Assembly (NCBI GenBank): GCA_945881865.1
Contig: CAMCVK010000004.1
Coordinates: 172,779-236,778 of the forward strand
Reading direction: 5' to 3'
Length of the DNA stretch: 64,000 nt
Origin: Fimbriimonas ginsengisoli Gsoil 348
GTDB lineage: Bacteria > Armatimonadota > Fimbriimonadia > Fimbriimonadales > Fimbriimonadaceae
In this document: in pieces, positions 27,967 to 36,014 of the stretch
Position numbering within the stretch: the first letter of the stretch is position 1
Layout: each line of letters starts with the position of its first letter
Notes under the pieces: model-generated
What the model was told of the DNA's origin: nothing
Database searches by the model: none
What the model saw: only the letters and a program-made list of their open reading frames with translations
Made by a program: the position numbers and the translations under genes

Positions 27967-28992
27967 ATGCGTATGAACGGTCTGACCCGGCGAGATTTCC
28001 TCGTGGCTTCTGGCTCGGTTTTGGTCGGCTCGGCGTTATCGGGATTTAAGTCATTGGAAGATAAGCTTATCCTCGGCAACGGCAACCATCGTTACTCCTG
28101 CCATCATGACTGGCTGACGCCACCGCCGGGCATGCTGTTCGGCGACACGCACGGTGTTGCACAAGACCGTCACGGCAACATCTACCTCGCGCACACCGTG
28201 CATCCGGATAGCAAGTCCGACGACACGATCTGCGTCTACAATTCGCGCGGGAAGTTCCTGCGCTCGTTCGGCTCGCAATTCAAAGGCGGCGCGCATGGGT
28301 TGGATTTGCGGCGCGAGGGCGGCGAGGAATTCCTCTACCACTGCGACGTGAACCGCCGAAAGTTCACCAAAACGAAGCTAGACGGCACGGTGCTTTTTGA
28401 GCTTGGCGCTCCAGAAGCTTCTGGAAAGTATAGAGGCGGCGAGGCCTTTAATCCGACGAACGTTGCCTTTGCACCGGATGGCGATTTTTTCCTTGCCGAT
28501 GGTTACGGGTCCAGCTGGATCCACCGATACTCGTCGACCGGCGAATACAAGAGCACGTTCGGCGGCTACGGATCGGAGAAGGGCCAAGTGAACTGCCCGC
28601 ACGGAATCTGGTTGGATACGCGCAGGCAGGAGCCGCTTTTGGCGGTCGCAGATCGCGGCAATCGGCGCATTCAGTACTTCGACCTCGACGGGAAGCACGT
28701 CCGGTTTCACACCGACGGCATGCGAATGCCCTGCCACTTCAGCATTCGGAAGGGCGAGATGCTGGTGCCAGACCTCGAGAGCATGATCACGATTCTGGAC
28801 GAGGACAACAAGCCGATCGTCCAGTTGGGTGACGGTCATCCGTCCTCGCTTCGCGGCCGGCCGAAGTCGGAGTTCATCGATGGGAAGTTCATCCACCCGC
28901 ACGATGCCATGTTCTTGAATAACGGCGATATTTTGGTGGCGGAATGGGTTCCGGCCGGCCGCGTGACGTTGCTGCGTCGCGAACGAAATTAG
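27967..28992 (+). CDS. Tat-exported NHL-repeat (six-bladed propeller) protein
   Basis: 341 residues. The N-terminal signal has the twin-arginine motif LTRRDFLVASGS, so it is exported folded. The mature domain is an NHL-type propeller: GDTHGVAQDRHGNIYLAH, KFLRSFGSQFKGGAHGL, EAFNPTNVAFAPDGDFFLAD, GQVNCPHGIWLD and VADRGNRRIQYFDLDGK. The pattern resembles secreted peptidyl-alpha-hydroxyglycine lyase-like domains, though activity cannot be assigned. Stands alone between a hairpin and a repeat array. Confidence 0.82.
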   Translation: MRMNGLTRRDFLVASGSVLVGSALSGFKSLEDKLILGNGNHRYSCHHDWLTPPPGMLFGDTHGVAQDRHGNIYLAHTVHPDSKSDDTICVYNSRGKFLRSFGSQFKGGAHGLDLRREGGEEFLYHCDVNRRKFTKTKLDGTVLFELGAPEASGKYRGGEAFNPTNVAFAPDGDFFLADGYGSSWIHRYSSTGEYKSTFGGYGSEKGQVNCPHGIWLDTRRQEPLLAVADRGNRRIQYFDLDGKHVRFHTDGMRMPCHFSIRKGEMLVPDLESMITILDEDNKPIVQLGDGHPSSLRGRPKSEFIDGKFIHPHDAMFLNNGDILVAEWVPAGRVTLLRRERN

Positions 28993-29004
28993 GCCGGATC
29001 ATTT

Positions 29005-29560
29005 GTGCCGCACGCGAAGCGTGTAGCCCCAGCCTCAGTGGCTGGGCTTCTCTTTGGAGAGAGCTTCGGGCTCATTCGGACTCGTCGCTAAGCGTGTAGC
29101 GGATCCGAGTAGCCGCCGGTTGGTTTTTACCGGCGCACGGCAAGCAGAGGAAAGACCGTCCCCAATTCGAAGCGCGTAGACCGGACGGCCGTGGCCATGA
29201 AGGTTTCGATCGCAGCTCGCCCCAAACTCGATCCCGGAGGGATCGCATACGGTAGCCCCGGGTCGCTTTGCGACCCGGGGTCAGACGGCAGCCGAATTCC
29301 GCACCCCGGCGGGGTGCCAGAACCTGTCTCTATTCTGCGACCCTGCCAGGGTCGACTGGTTGAGACGTTCGCGTTCCCCGGGTCTTCGACCCGGGGCTAA
29401 TGTCGGCGATCCCTCTGGGATCGGGCAGATTCCCGTCGTCACCGGTCGGTTTTTACGGGCGTAAGGCAAGCAGAGCTTGCCAGGAGAAAAGCGGCGGCAG
29501 AGCCGCACGCACTCCACATCGGACCCCGGTAGCCGCCGGTTGGCTTTTTCCGGCGCTGGG
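29005..29560 (+). repeat. Palindromic repeat array A
   Basis: Gene-free region after the NHL gene. In order: a module with agccccagcc / ggctgggc (29025-29050, shared with array D), a gccgccggtt...accggcg hairpin (about 29115-29141), the R arm 29230-29322, the L arm 29332-29423, another ccggt...accgg hairpin, the ggcaagcagagcttgcc palindrome (29465-29481) and a gcggcggcagagccgc palindrome (about 29491-29510), then one more gccgccggtt...ccggcg hairpin. R and L are separated here by about 9 bp. The stretch from 29561 to 29806 is described under the leader entry. Confidence 0.85.
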
Positions 29561-29705
29561 CAAAAAGGGTCATTGCGAGCGGTGTTGCGGGTATCGTTAC
29601 CTTGTCGATTGAAGAGTCGAGCAGACGGAGGCGTATGCCAAAAACCTGCCTTGATATGACTCCCGGTCGAAACTTCGAGGGGTCACCTGGTAAAAACACC
29701 GAAAG

Positions 29706-29788
29706 CGGGGGCAGCCGAGGGGCATACCTTCGGCAGATGGGAATTGAACTTGCGGGTGCAAAACCCCCTTCGAGCCGCATGGCCCCCG
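29706..29788 (+). other. Inverted-repeat leader upstream of the slipin gene
   Basis: Seven-bp perfect inverted repeat cgggggc / gcccccg bounding 83 bp, with inner partial pairing (cgagggg / ccccttcg, and gggtgcaaaaccc). It ends 18 bp before ATG 29807. It could be a structured 5' leader; it fits neither a tRNA (no pairable T-stem) nor a riboswitch class I know. From 29561 to 29705 I see nothing definite. Confidence 0.3.
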
Positions 29789-29806
29789 TAGACGGTAAAC
29801 ACCAAC

Positions 29807-30562
29807 ATGCGCTTTATAAACAAAACCACGGTATACGAAGGTTCGGCTGCCCTCCACTTTAAGGATGGGAAGCTGACCGAGGTTTTGGGTCCGGGTGTAT
29901 ACCGCTACTTTTTTGGTAACCACCGGCTTACTGTCGTGAACTTATTGCCGACGCATGGCGTGGTCGGCGGGCAGGAAGTTACGACGAGCGATGGCGGGAG
30001 CGTTCGCGTCTCGTTGCTACTAACGCAGCAGATTGAAGACCCGGAGTTGCACTATCGTTCGGGCCAAATCGGTTCCAGCAGCTTCGAGGAGATCAAGACG
30101 TTCGGCGCAGATTTCGCCGTTGCGACAAATAGTTCTTTTCACCTCGCTGCGCAAGTCGCTTTGAGAGAATGGATATCTTCGCGCAAAATGGCCGAAGTGG
30201 TGGAGCAACGAACGACCATCGCGGAAGAGATCTCCCCGGTGATTGTCGGCGTTGCTCAATCCGCCGGCGTGCACATCATTAGCGTCGAGTTGCTCGAATT
30301 CAACGTGGTTGGTGGCCTCAAGGCCGCGTACGCCGATTTGCTGAAGGCGGAAATTGAAGGTCAAGCGGCGCTGACACGCGCGCGAAACGAGTCCACGACG
30401 ATGCGTAGCCTGTTGAACACGGCGCGGTTGGTCCGCGAGCATCCGGGGCTGTTGGAGCTGCGCGTTTTGTCCGCCGGGCAGAAGCCGCGCGTCACGTTTG
30501 TGGTGAACAACCCGGCTGGGAACGACAAGGTTGCGCCGGACGGCACGGATCTCTCCGAGTAA
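29807..30562 (+). CDS. SPFH/Band 7 (slipin, stomatin-like) protein
   Basis: 251 residues. The SPFH fold occupies about 5-180: LHFKDGKLTEVLGPGVYRYF, then SDGGSVRVSLLLTQQIEDPE, SSRKMAEVVEQRTTIAEEI and the strand VHIISVELLEFNVVGGL, which resembles the V-x-x-V-E-x-x-D end of slipins. A short helix rich in Ala, Glu and Arg follows. There is no clear N-terminal membrane hairpin, which most slipins have, so membrane attachment may be indirect. Role probably membrane microdomain or stress scaffold (family knowledge). Flanked on both sides by repeat arrays. Confidence 0.82.
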   Translation: MRFINKTTVYEGSAALHFKDGKLTEVLGPGVYRYFFGNHRLTVVNLLPTHGVVGGQEVTTSDGGSVRVSLLLTQQIEDPELHYRSGQIGSSSFEEIKTFGADFAVATNSSFHLAAQVALREWISSRKMAEVVEQRTTIAEEISPVIVGVAQSAGVHIISVELLEFNVVGGLKAAYADLLKAEIEGQAALTRARNESTTMRSLLNTARLVREHPGLLELRVLSAGQKPRVTFVVNNPAGNDKVAPDGTDLSE

Positions 30563-30578
30563 GCCGGGTCTCTTTTTG

Positions 30579-30926
30579 GATTCTGCGACCCTTCCAGGGT
30601 CGTTTCGGACCGGACGGCGTCGTTCCCCGGGTCTTCGACCCGCGGCTAATGTCGGCGATCCCTCCGGGATCGTGGAGAGGCATCGCACTCTTTGTCATCC
30701 CGATTGAAGTTATCTGATCTCCTTTCCGCTTCCCGGACCACGATCGCAGCTCACGGCAAACCCGATCCCGGAGGGATCGCATACCGTAGCCCCGTGTCGA
30801 ATCCGGTCGACCCGGGGTCAGGCGCCCGCAATTTGCACCCCAGCGGGGTGCCAGAATCCGCGACCCCGCCGGGGTCGTTTCGAACTGGACTATTTCCTAG
30901 CCGCCGGTTGGTTTTTGTCGGCGTAA
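30579..30926 (+). repeat. Palindromic repeat array B
   Basis: Order: L1 arm 30579-30672, a 91-bp spacer starting tggagaggcat, R arm 30764-30858, partial L2 30859-30886, then a gccgccggttgg...cggcg hairpin to about 30925. R and L2 are fused directly (ccagaatc then cgcgacc). The stretch 30927-31093 leading to the ankyrin gene has no repeat modules and no gene. Confidence 0.85.
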
Positions 30927-31093
30927 CGCTCACAGAACTGCACACGTCGTTGGCCGCAGGTATGATTCGGCAAGCGTGTCGGGCGCAACCGGGTCTGCGG
31001 AAAGGGTTTAACCTGCCGAACAAAACTTCAAATCGGACTGCCAGCCTTTGTGCGGCCTGAACGCGGACCTCAGGTGAATCGCATCAAGGTCAC

Positions 31094-32563
31094 ATGTCAA
31101 AACCCCTTCCCGAAAATGCCAGCCTGGAGCATCTGAAATCCCAGGCAAAGTCGCTGCTTCTGACCCTTCGCAACGGAGACCCTGAAGCCCTCGCCCAGTT
31201 CCAGAAACTCGCCCTCGCCGAGCCCTTCAAGCTCGCGCAAGCTCAACTCATCGTCGCGCGCGACTACGGTTTCGACAGTTGGAGCAAGCTAAAGCGCCAC
31301 GTTGAAGGTTTCCCCAGCCAACGCGCCGAGTTCTTCGCCGCCATCCGCGCCGGCGACCGCCAGCGCGTCGCCGCCCTGTTGTCGAAAGCGCCCGAGCTAG
31401 CGGGCTCGAATGATCCGGATGACTTCGGGTCGACGCCGATCACCCAAGCCGCAAACCGAAACGATCTTCCGATGATCGATCTTCTGCTGCAGTGCAGGGC
31501 GGATATCAACGCGAAGAGCACCTGGTGGGCGGGCGGCTTTGGGCCGTTGGACTTCGCTGACGAAGCCACCTCGGAGGCATTGATCCAGCGGGGTGCGAAA
31601 CTTACCGCCCATGCGGCGTCTAGGCTCGGACGGATTGAGGAACTGAAGGCTATCCTTCAAAACGAGCCGCAAGCGGTGCATCAGCGCGGAGGCGACGGGC
31701 AGTTTCCGCTCCACTTTGCGAAGACGCCGGAGATTGTGGACATCTTGGTGGAGGCCGGTGCCGACCTGGATGCCCGCGACCTCGACCACCACGGCACCGC
31801 GGCACAATTTCTGATCCATGAGATTCCGGTCCTGGAGCGGTTGGTGCATCACGGTGCCACCCAAGACGTGTTCACCGCCGTGATGTTGCAAGACTTGGAA
31901 ACCTTGGCCGCGTTGCTGGATGCTGACCCGGATGCTCTGCGTCGTCGCGCGGGCGATCCCGGAAACCCCTGGATCCCCGAAGCGCCCGGGTCGCACGCCT
32001 ACGCCTACTCGATTGGGAACGTGCGGCCGCATCAAGTTGCCAGCCGCTTCGAGCGACATGAAGCCTATCGGCTTCTTTGGGATCGGTCCGACGAAACGCT
32101 GCGCCTCGCGATGGCAGCCTGGGCGGGCGATGCGGACGCGGCGGGCGAATTGTTGCGTCTGCATCCGGACCTCGCCAAGTCACTCACGCGAGAAGACCAC
32201 GCCCTCCTCGCGTCGGCCGCTTGGGTTCGGAAGCTCGATTCGGTTCGGCTGATGCTGGAATTGGGATTCGACCCAAACGTTCCGGGCGGGGAAGACTCAA
32301 CGCCGATTGATCGGGCGGCGTTTCACGGTTTCGACGACGTGATCGAGGCGATTCTGCCGTACGGACCTGATCTCTCGGTCAAGAACGTTTACGGCGGCAC
32401 TCCGTTGGGAGCGTGTATGTACGGCTCCGTTCACGGGTGGCGAAAGGACGGGAACTACCCGCGCAGTGTGCGGTTGCTTCTCGAGGCTGGTTCGCCGTTG
32501 CCTTTGGAAACCGGTGGGAGTGCCGAAGTTCGGGCGGTGCTGGCCGAGTTTGGTATTGCGTGA
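31094..32563 (+). CDS. Ankyrin-repeat protein
   Basis: 489 residues with no signal peptide or membrane segment. After an N-terminal helical region (about 1-75, SLEHLKSQAKSLLLTLRNGD) come roughly eleven ankyrin-like repeats, e.g. GSTPITQAANRNDLPMIDLL, GQFPLHFAKTPEIVDILVEA, DSTPIDRAAFHGFDDVIEAI and GGTPLGACMYGSVHGW. The opening region resembles the N-terminus of ankyrin proteins seen in Armatimonadota and Acidobacteria relatives. A protein-binding scaffold; partner unknown. Repeat arrays B and C lie on either side. Confidence 0.85.
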   Translation: MSKPLPENASLEHLKSQAKSLLLTLRNGDPEALAQFQKLALAEPFKLAQAQLIVARDYGFDSWSKLKRHVEGFPSQRAEFFAAIRAGDRQRVAALLSKAPELAGSNDPDDFGSTPITQAANRNDLPMIDLLLQCRADINAKSTWWAGGFGPLDFADEATSEALIQRGAKLTAHAASRLGRIEELKAILQNEPQAVHQRGGDGQFPLHFAKTPEIVDILVEAGADLDARDLDHHGTAAQFLIHEIPVLERLVHHGATQDVFTAVMLQDLETLAALLDADPDALRRRAGDPGNPWIPEAPGSHAYAYSIGNVRPHQVASRFERHEAYRLLWDRSDETLRLAMAAWAGDADAAGELLRLHPDLAKSLTREDHALLASAAWVRKLDSVRLMLELGFDPNVPGGEDSTPIDRAAFHGFDDVIEAILPYGPDLSVKNVYGGTPLGACMYGSVHGWRKDGNYPRSVRLLLEAGSPLPLETGGSAEVRAVLAEFGIA

Positions 32564-32777
32564 CCTACGTTCCGCCACGATCCCACCGATTCCGTAGCCG
32601 CCGGTTGGTTTTTACCGGCGCAATTCCGGATTCTGCGACCCCGCTGGGGTCGTTTGAACTGGATGCTCGTGTTCCCCGGGTCTTCGACCCGGGGCTAATG
32701 TCGGCGATCCCTCCGGGATCGTGGAGAGGCATTTCTCCCCCCTCGCCGTGATCGCCATCCTTCGGAGAACCGCTCTG

Positions 32778-32906
32778 GGTGAGAGGGCGAACCCTGGATT
32801 TCCCTAAAGACCGATCCTGAAGGGATCGCATACGGTAGCCCCGGGTCGCAAGGCGACCCGGGGTCAGGGCCAGCCAAGATTTGCACCCCGGCGGGGTGCC
32901 AGAATC
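32778..32906 (+). repeat. 129-bp repeat, copy 1 (R arm plus part of spacer)
   Basis: Identical at all 129 positions to the reverse complement of 63872-64000. It includes 35 bp of non-palindromic spacer (ggtgagagggcgaaccctgg at the start) and the 94-bp R arm. The match stops at 32906 exactly where L2 begins here and where the transposase leader begins in the other copy. Confidence 0.95.
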
Positions 32907-33035
32907 TGCGACCCCACCGGGGTCGGTTAGGATTGACGCTCGTGCTCCCCGGGTCTTCGACCCGCGGCTAAGATCGACGATCCCTCCGGGATCGGGCAGA
33001 TTTCGGTAGCCGCCGGTTGGTTTCTAACGGCGTTC

Positions 33036-33184
33036 GGCAAGCAAAGCTTGCCTGGGGAAACGCGGCGGCAAAGCCGCACGCACTCCAAAACCGGAGGGAA
33101 AACTGGGTTGGCTTTACCGGCGTTCGGCAAGCAGAGCTTGCCTGGAGAAAAGCGGCGGCAAAGCCGCACGCACCCCAAAACCGG
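33036..33184 (+). repeat. Tandem copy of hairpin-palindrome block inside array C
   Basis: Two direct copies of a ~75 bp block, 33036-33096 and 33121-33184: gcaagcNNagcttgcctgg, then a gcggcggcaaagccgcacgca stretch, then ccccaaaaccgg or ctccaaaaccgg. The second copy is followed at once by the terminator of the minus-strand pseudopilin operon. Confidence 0.8.
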
Positions 33185-33191
33185 AAGGCAC

Positions 33192-33223
33192 AAAAAAGGG
33201 CCGGCCTTGCGGCCGACCCTTTT
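33192..33223 (-). terminator. Strong intrinsic terminator of the pseudopilin-lipoprotein operon
   Basis: On the minus strand a 13-bp stem (aaaagggtcggcc / ggccggccctttt, one G-U pair) with a gcaa tetraloop, ending in a T-run. It lies six bases after the lipoprotein stop at 33229. The flanking A-run means it could also work from the other strand. Confidence 0.85.
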
Positions 33224-33228
33224 CCATA

Positions 33229-33441
33229 CTAGTCCGTGCTCTGCGAGCTTCCGGCGCCCGCCGAAGCCTTTTCGGCTTCGGGCGCACCGCCAACGGGCGG
33301 ACGATTGTTCGTCTTCCCGGCCGGAGCCGTCTTGATTTCGCCGGGGTCAATGGCACCCTCGTTCGAATCAGAGGAACAGCCAACGCAAGCAAGCGCGGTT
33401 ACGACGCCAGCGAGAAGCAGAATCCGCTTCCCGACTGACAC
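33229..33441 (-). CDS. Small lipoprotein
   Basis: 70 residues starting at GTG 33441, immediately after the stop of the pseudopilin gene (TAG then GTG). The signal is MSVGKRILLLAGVVTALACV with lipobox VGC at about residue 22. The mature part is short, with no hydrophobic core, rich in Ala, Gly, Pro, Glu and Lys, so probably disordered. Ends at a strong terminator. Likely envelope partner of the pseudopilin; function unknown. Confidence 0.72.
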   Translation of the reverse strand: MSVGKRILLLAGVVTALACVGCSSDSNEGAIDPGEIKTAPAGKTNNRPPVGGAPEAEKASAGAGSSQSTD

Positions 33442-34407
33442 CTAGCCGCCACCCGGATCGCACTCGTTCGCAGTGAAGTTGCCTTCCGAGTCCGGTCGGA
33501 ACCAGCCCCAGTAGTACGGCTGAACGCCCTTGGTGCCGCCAGGAGCGACGCAGTCAACGCTCCAGTAGGGTGCGCCGTCTTTCGCGGTCGGAGCCGGATC
33601 CATCGAGCTCCAAGGCGTGTTGACGTTGCTTGCATACTGCGGCCACTTCGGCAGGTTGCCAAAGCCGATGAACTTAGCCGAGGTGTCGGCGTAGACGACC
33701 GGGAAGCCCTTGCCGTAGATGAACAAGGTCGTGTCGGCGCCGTTGCCAAACCAGTAGTAACCGTAACCGGTGTTACCGGAGGTTGCACCGGCGTTCGACG
33801 GGTAGCCGCCTGGGTTGAACTGACAGGCCGAACCGTTGTCGCAAGCGAGAACCGGGTTGCTGGTGGTGAGACCAACGTTATTCGCCTTGAAGTTGCCCAT
33901 CCAGTAGAGCGGAACGCTCGACGGTCGGTTCATGGCGGTGCCGCTGTAAGCATGCAGCAAGCCGTTAAACGTGAGTCCAACGTTTGCCGGGGTTGCGCCA
34001 GCGATAAGGGTTGCCGAAATCGTCTTGTTGGTCAAGCCGGCGGCTTCGTACATCTTGAAGTTCTTCGTGTACGGCTGAATCGAGTTCATCACGAACACGC
34101 CTTCTTCGCTGCGCCGTGGCTCAGCGTCTCGTGCGCCAGCGGTGAACTGGCCTGCCGGAACCGAGTGGAAATTCAGCGAGCGCCAGGTCTGAGTGGCGTT
34201 GTTGAACGACATCGAAAGCGGAAGGATGTCGTCGGTGTCCGAAGAGTAGATCGCGGTAGCGGTGCCGATCTGCTTGAACTGAGCAAGGGTCTGGGTCTTC
34301 TTCGCCGCTTCTTTTGCCTGAGCAAACACGGGGAAGAGAATAGCGGCAAGAATTGCGATGATCGCGATAACGACCAGCAATTCGATGAGGGTAAAGGCTT
34401 TTCTCAT
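33442..34407 (-). CDS. Type II/IV pseudopilin (prepilin-type N-terminal methylation domain)
   Basis: 321 residues. The N-terminus [20 protein letters not shown] is a class III prepilin signal, cut before the Phe with Glu5 conserved, followed by the amphipathic helix [18 protein letters not shown] seen in many armatimonad pseudopilins. The C-terminal body is the H-X9-DG-like (DUF1559-type) globular domain, with [19 protein letters not shown] and ending NECDPGGG. Substrate of a prepilin peptidase; forms a pseudopilus or pilus-like fibre. A perfect ribosome site AAAGGAG precedes the ATG. First gene of a pair with the lipoprotein. Confidence 0.93.
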   Translation of the reverse strand: MRKAFTLIELLVVIAIIAILAAILFPVFAQAKEAAKKTQTLAQFKQIGTATAIYSSDTDDILPLSMSFNNATQTWRSLNFHSVPAGQFTAGARDAEPRRSEEGVFVMNSIQPYTKNFKMYEAAGLTNKTISATLIAGATPANVGLTFNGLLHAYSGTAMNRPSSVPLYWMGNFKANNVGLTTSNPVLACDNGSACQFNPGGYPSNAGATSGNTGYGYYWFGNGADTTLFIYGKGFPVVYADTSAKFIGFGNLPKWPQYASNVNTPWSSMDPAPTAKDGAPYWSVDCVAPGGTKGVQPYYWGWFRPDSEGNFTANECDPGGG

Positions 34408-34415
34408 AATTGCAT

Positions 34416-34422
34416 CTCCTTT
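34416..34422 (-). promoter_or_regulatory. Strong ribosome binding site for the pseudopilin
   Basis: AAAGGAG eight bases before ATG 34407, the clearest ribosome site in the window; it fits the expectation that pseudopilins are highly expressed. Confidence 0.75.
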
Positions 34423-34541
34423 GAGGATTAGGCCGGACCAATAGTCCCAACCTAGGCGAACATTGTAAGGCAGAAATCAAAAATGTGGTAGGGAGATTTT
34501 TAGGGCTGAATTTTTTCAGCCGTCTGTTCAGATGCCTCGGC

Positions 34542-36014
34542 TCACAAGAGAATGTCGTCCACGACTTCGCCGAAAACGTCCGTCAGCCGGAAGTCGCGCC
34601 CTTGATAGCGATATGTGAGCCGCTCGTGGTCGATACCCAGCAGCTTTAACATCGTCGCGTGCAGGTCGTGCACGCTCACGGGGTTCTCGGTGATGTTGTA
34701 GCCGTAGTCATCCGTCTTGCCGTGGCGAACGCCCGGCTTGATGCCGCCGCCCGCCACCCAAATGGTGAAGCAGCGCGGGTGATGGTCGCGGCCGTAGCTC
34801 GTCGCCGAAAGCTCGCCCTGCGAATAGACCGTTCGGCCAAACTCTCCGCCCCAGACCACGAGCGTGTCATCCAGCATGCCGCGCTGCTTCAGGTCTTTGA
34901 TGAGTGCCGCCGAAGGCTGGTCGGTGTCATAGCACTGGCCCTTGATGGCTTGCGGAAGACCGCCGTGGTGATCCCAGCCCATGTGGAAAAGCTGGGTAAA
35001 GCGCACGCCTTGCTCGGCCAAACGGCGAGCCAGCAGGCAGTTATAGGCAAACGAGCCGCTGCGGTGAACGTCTGGGCCGTACATTTCCAAGATCGACGAT
35101 GGCTCTTTCGAGATGTCGAGCAGCTCGGGCACGGAGGCTTGCATGCGAAACGCAAGTTCGTACTGCGAGATACGCGTCTTGATTTCGGGGTCCCCGATGA
35201 GCTTTTGGCGAATTTTGTTCAGCCCGGCCAGGTCATCCAGCATTTCGCGGCGGGTCGCGCGGTCCATTCCTTCCGGGTCAGAGAGGTACAGAACCGCGTC
35301 GCCGGTGTTCCGGAACTTCACGCCTTGGTGCTGGGTCGGCAAAAAGCCGGAGCCCCAAAGGCGATCGTAAAGCGGTTGGTCGTCGGCGCGGCCGGACCCT
35401 TTCGAGGTCAGAACTACGTAAGAGGGCAAGTTGTCGCACTCGGTTCCGAGGCCATAGGCAAGCCATGAACCAATGCTGGGGCGCCCGGCAAGTTGGGAGC
35501 CGGTTTGGAAGAACGTGACCGCCGGGTCGTGGTTGATGGCATCGGTGTTCATCGAGTAGATGAATGTCAGTTCGTCGATGATCTTGGCCGTATGCGGCAG
35601 CAACTCCGTGAGGTGCGTGCCGGTTTGGCCGTGTCGCTCAAACTTGAAGATGGTCGGGGCGACGGGGAACTTCGATTGGCCTGAGGTCATCCCGGTAAGC
35701 CGCTGTCCGTTGCGAATCGAGTCTGGAAGGTCCTCGCCGTGGCGCGCGGCCAGTTGCGGCTTGTAGTCGAAAAGGTCGAGGTGCGAGGGCGCACCCGACT
35801 GCAAAAGGTAGATCACGCGGTTTGCCTTCGGCGCGAAGTGCGGGGCGTTCTTCAGACCACCGATCCGCTTTCTGGCGTCGTTGGGCAGCGAGATCCCGTA
35901 GCTTTCTTGCGCAAGCAGGCCCGCCAGCGCCGCTACGCCGAGACCGGCACCCTGCAAAAAGGTGCGGCGGTTGATGGCGTCTTGCGCCTGATACATTGCT
36001 TTTTCTTCGTTCAT
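34542..36014 (-). CDS. DUF1501-family exported protein
   Basis: 490 residues. The signal [19 protein letters not shown] has the Tat twin-arginine pattern, so it is probably exported folded. The body matches DUF1501, a family with an alkaline-phosphatase-like fold: [62 protein letters not shown] and [18 protein letters not shown]. The ATG overlaps the stop of the PSD1 gene (ATGA), so the two are translationally coupled. This pairing is the hallmark of the planctomycete-type DUF1501 / PSD1 system; biochemical role unknown. Confidence 0.93.
   Translation of the reverse strand: MNEEKAMYQAQDAINRRTFLQGAGLGVAALAGLLAQESYGISLPNDARKRIGGLKNAPHFAPKANRVIYLLQSGAPSHLDLFDYKPQLAARHGEDLPDSIRNGQRLTGMTSGQSKFPVAPTIFKFERHGQTGTHLTELLPHTAKIIDELTFIYSMNTDAINHDPAVTFFQTGSQLAGRPSIGSWLAYGLGTECDNLPSYVVLTSKGSGRADDQPLYDRLWGSGFLPTQHQGVKFRNTGDAVLYLSDPEGMDRATRREMLDDLAGLNKIRQKLIGDPEIKTRISQYELAFRMQASVPELLDISKEPSSILEMYGPDVHRSGSFAYNCLLARRLAEQGVRFTQLFHMGWDHHGGLPQAIKGQCYDTDQPSAALIKDLKQRGMLDDTLVVWGGEFGRTVYSQGELSATSYGRDHHPRCFTIWVAGGGIKPGVRHGKTDDYGYNITENPVSVHDLHATMLKLLGIDHERLTYRYQGRDFRLTDVFGEVVDDILL

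Larger units (their letters stand above)
32594..33186 (+). repeat. Palindromic repeat array C
   Basis: The most complete gene-less array. Order: gccgccggtt...accggcg hairpin 32594-32620, L1 arm 32629-32721, 91-bp spacer starting tggagaggcat, R arm 32813-32906, L2 arm 32907-32994, hairpin 33009-33032, ggcaagcaaagcttgcc palindrome (33036-33052), gcggcggcaaagccgc palindrome, then a second tandem copy of the last three modules to 33184. R and L2 are fused (ccagaatc, tgcgacc). No coding potential. Confidence 0.9.

Noticed and set aside
29706..29830. Minus-strand segment with gttcaattccc looked like a tRNA T-arm
   Set aside because: The flanking 5 bases do not pair as a T-stem, there is no matching acceptor stem and no anticodon arm with a valid loop.
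29005..33186. CRISPR array
   Set aside because: Repeats are several different palindromic modules with irregular spacing, not one repeat with unique equal spacers, and no cas genes are near.
34500..34525. ggctgaa / ttcagcc hairpin as intrinsic terminator of the DUF1501 gene
   Set aside because: A stem is present, but on the minus strand it is followed by an A-rich stretch and not a T-run, so I could not support a terminator call.
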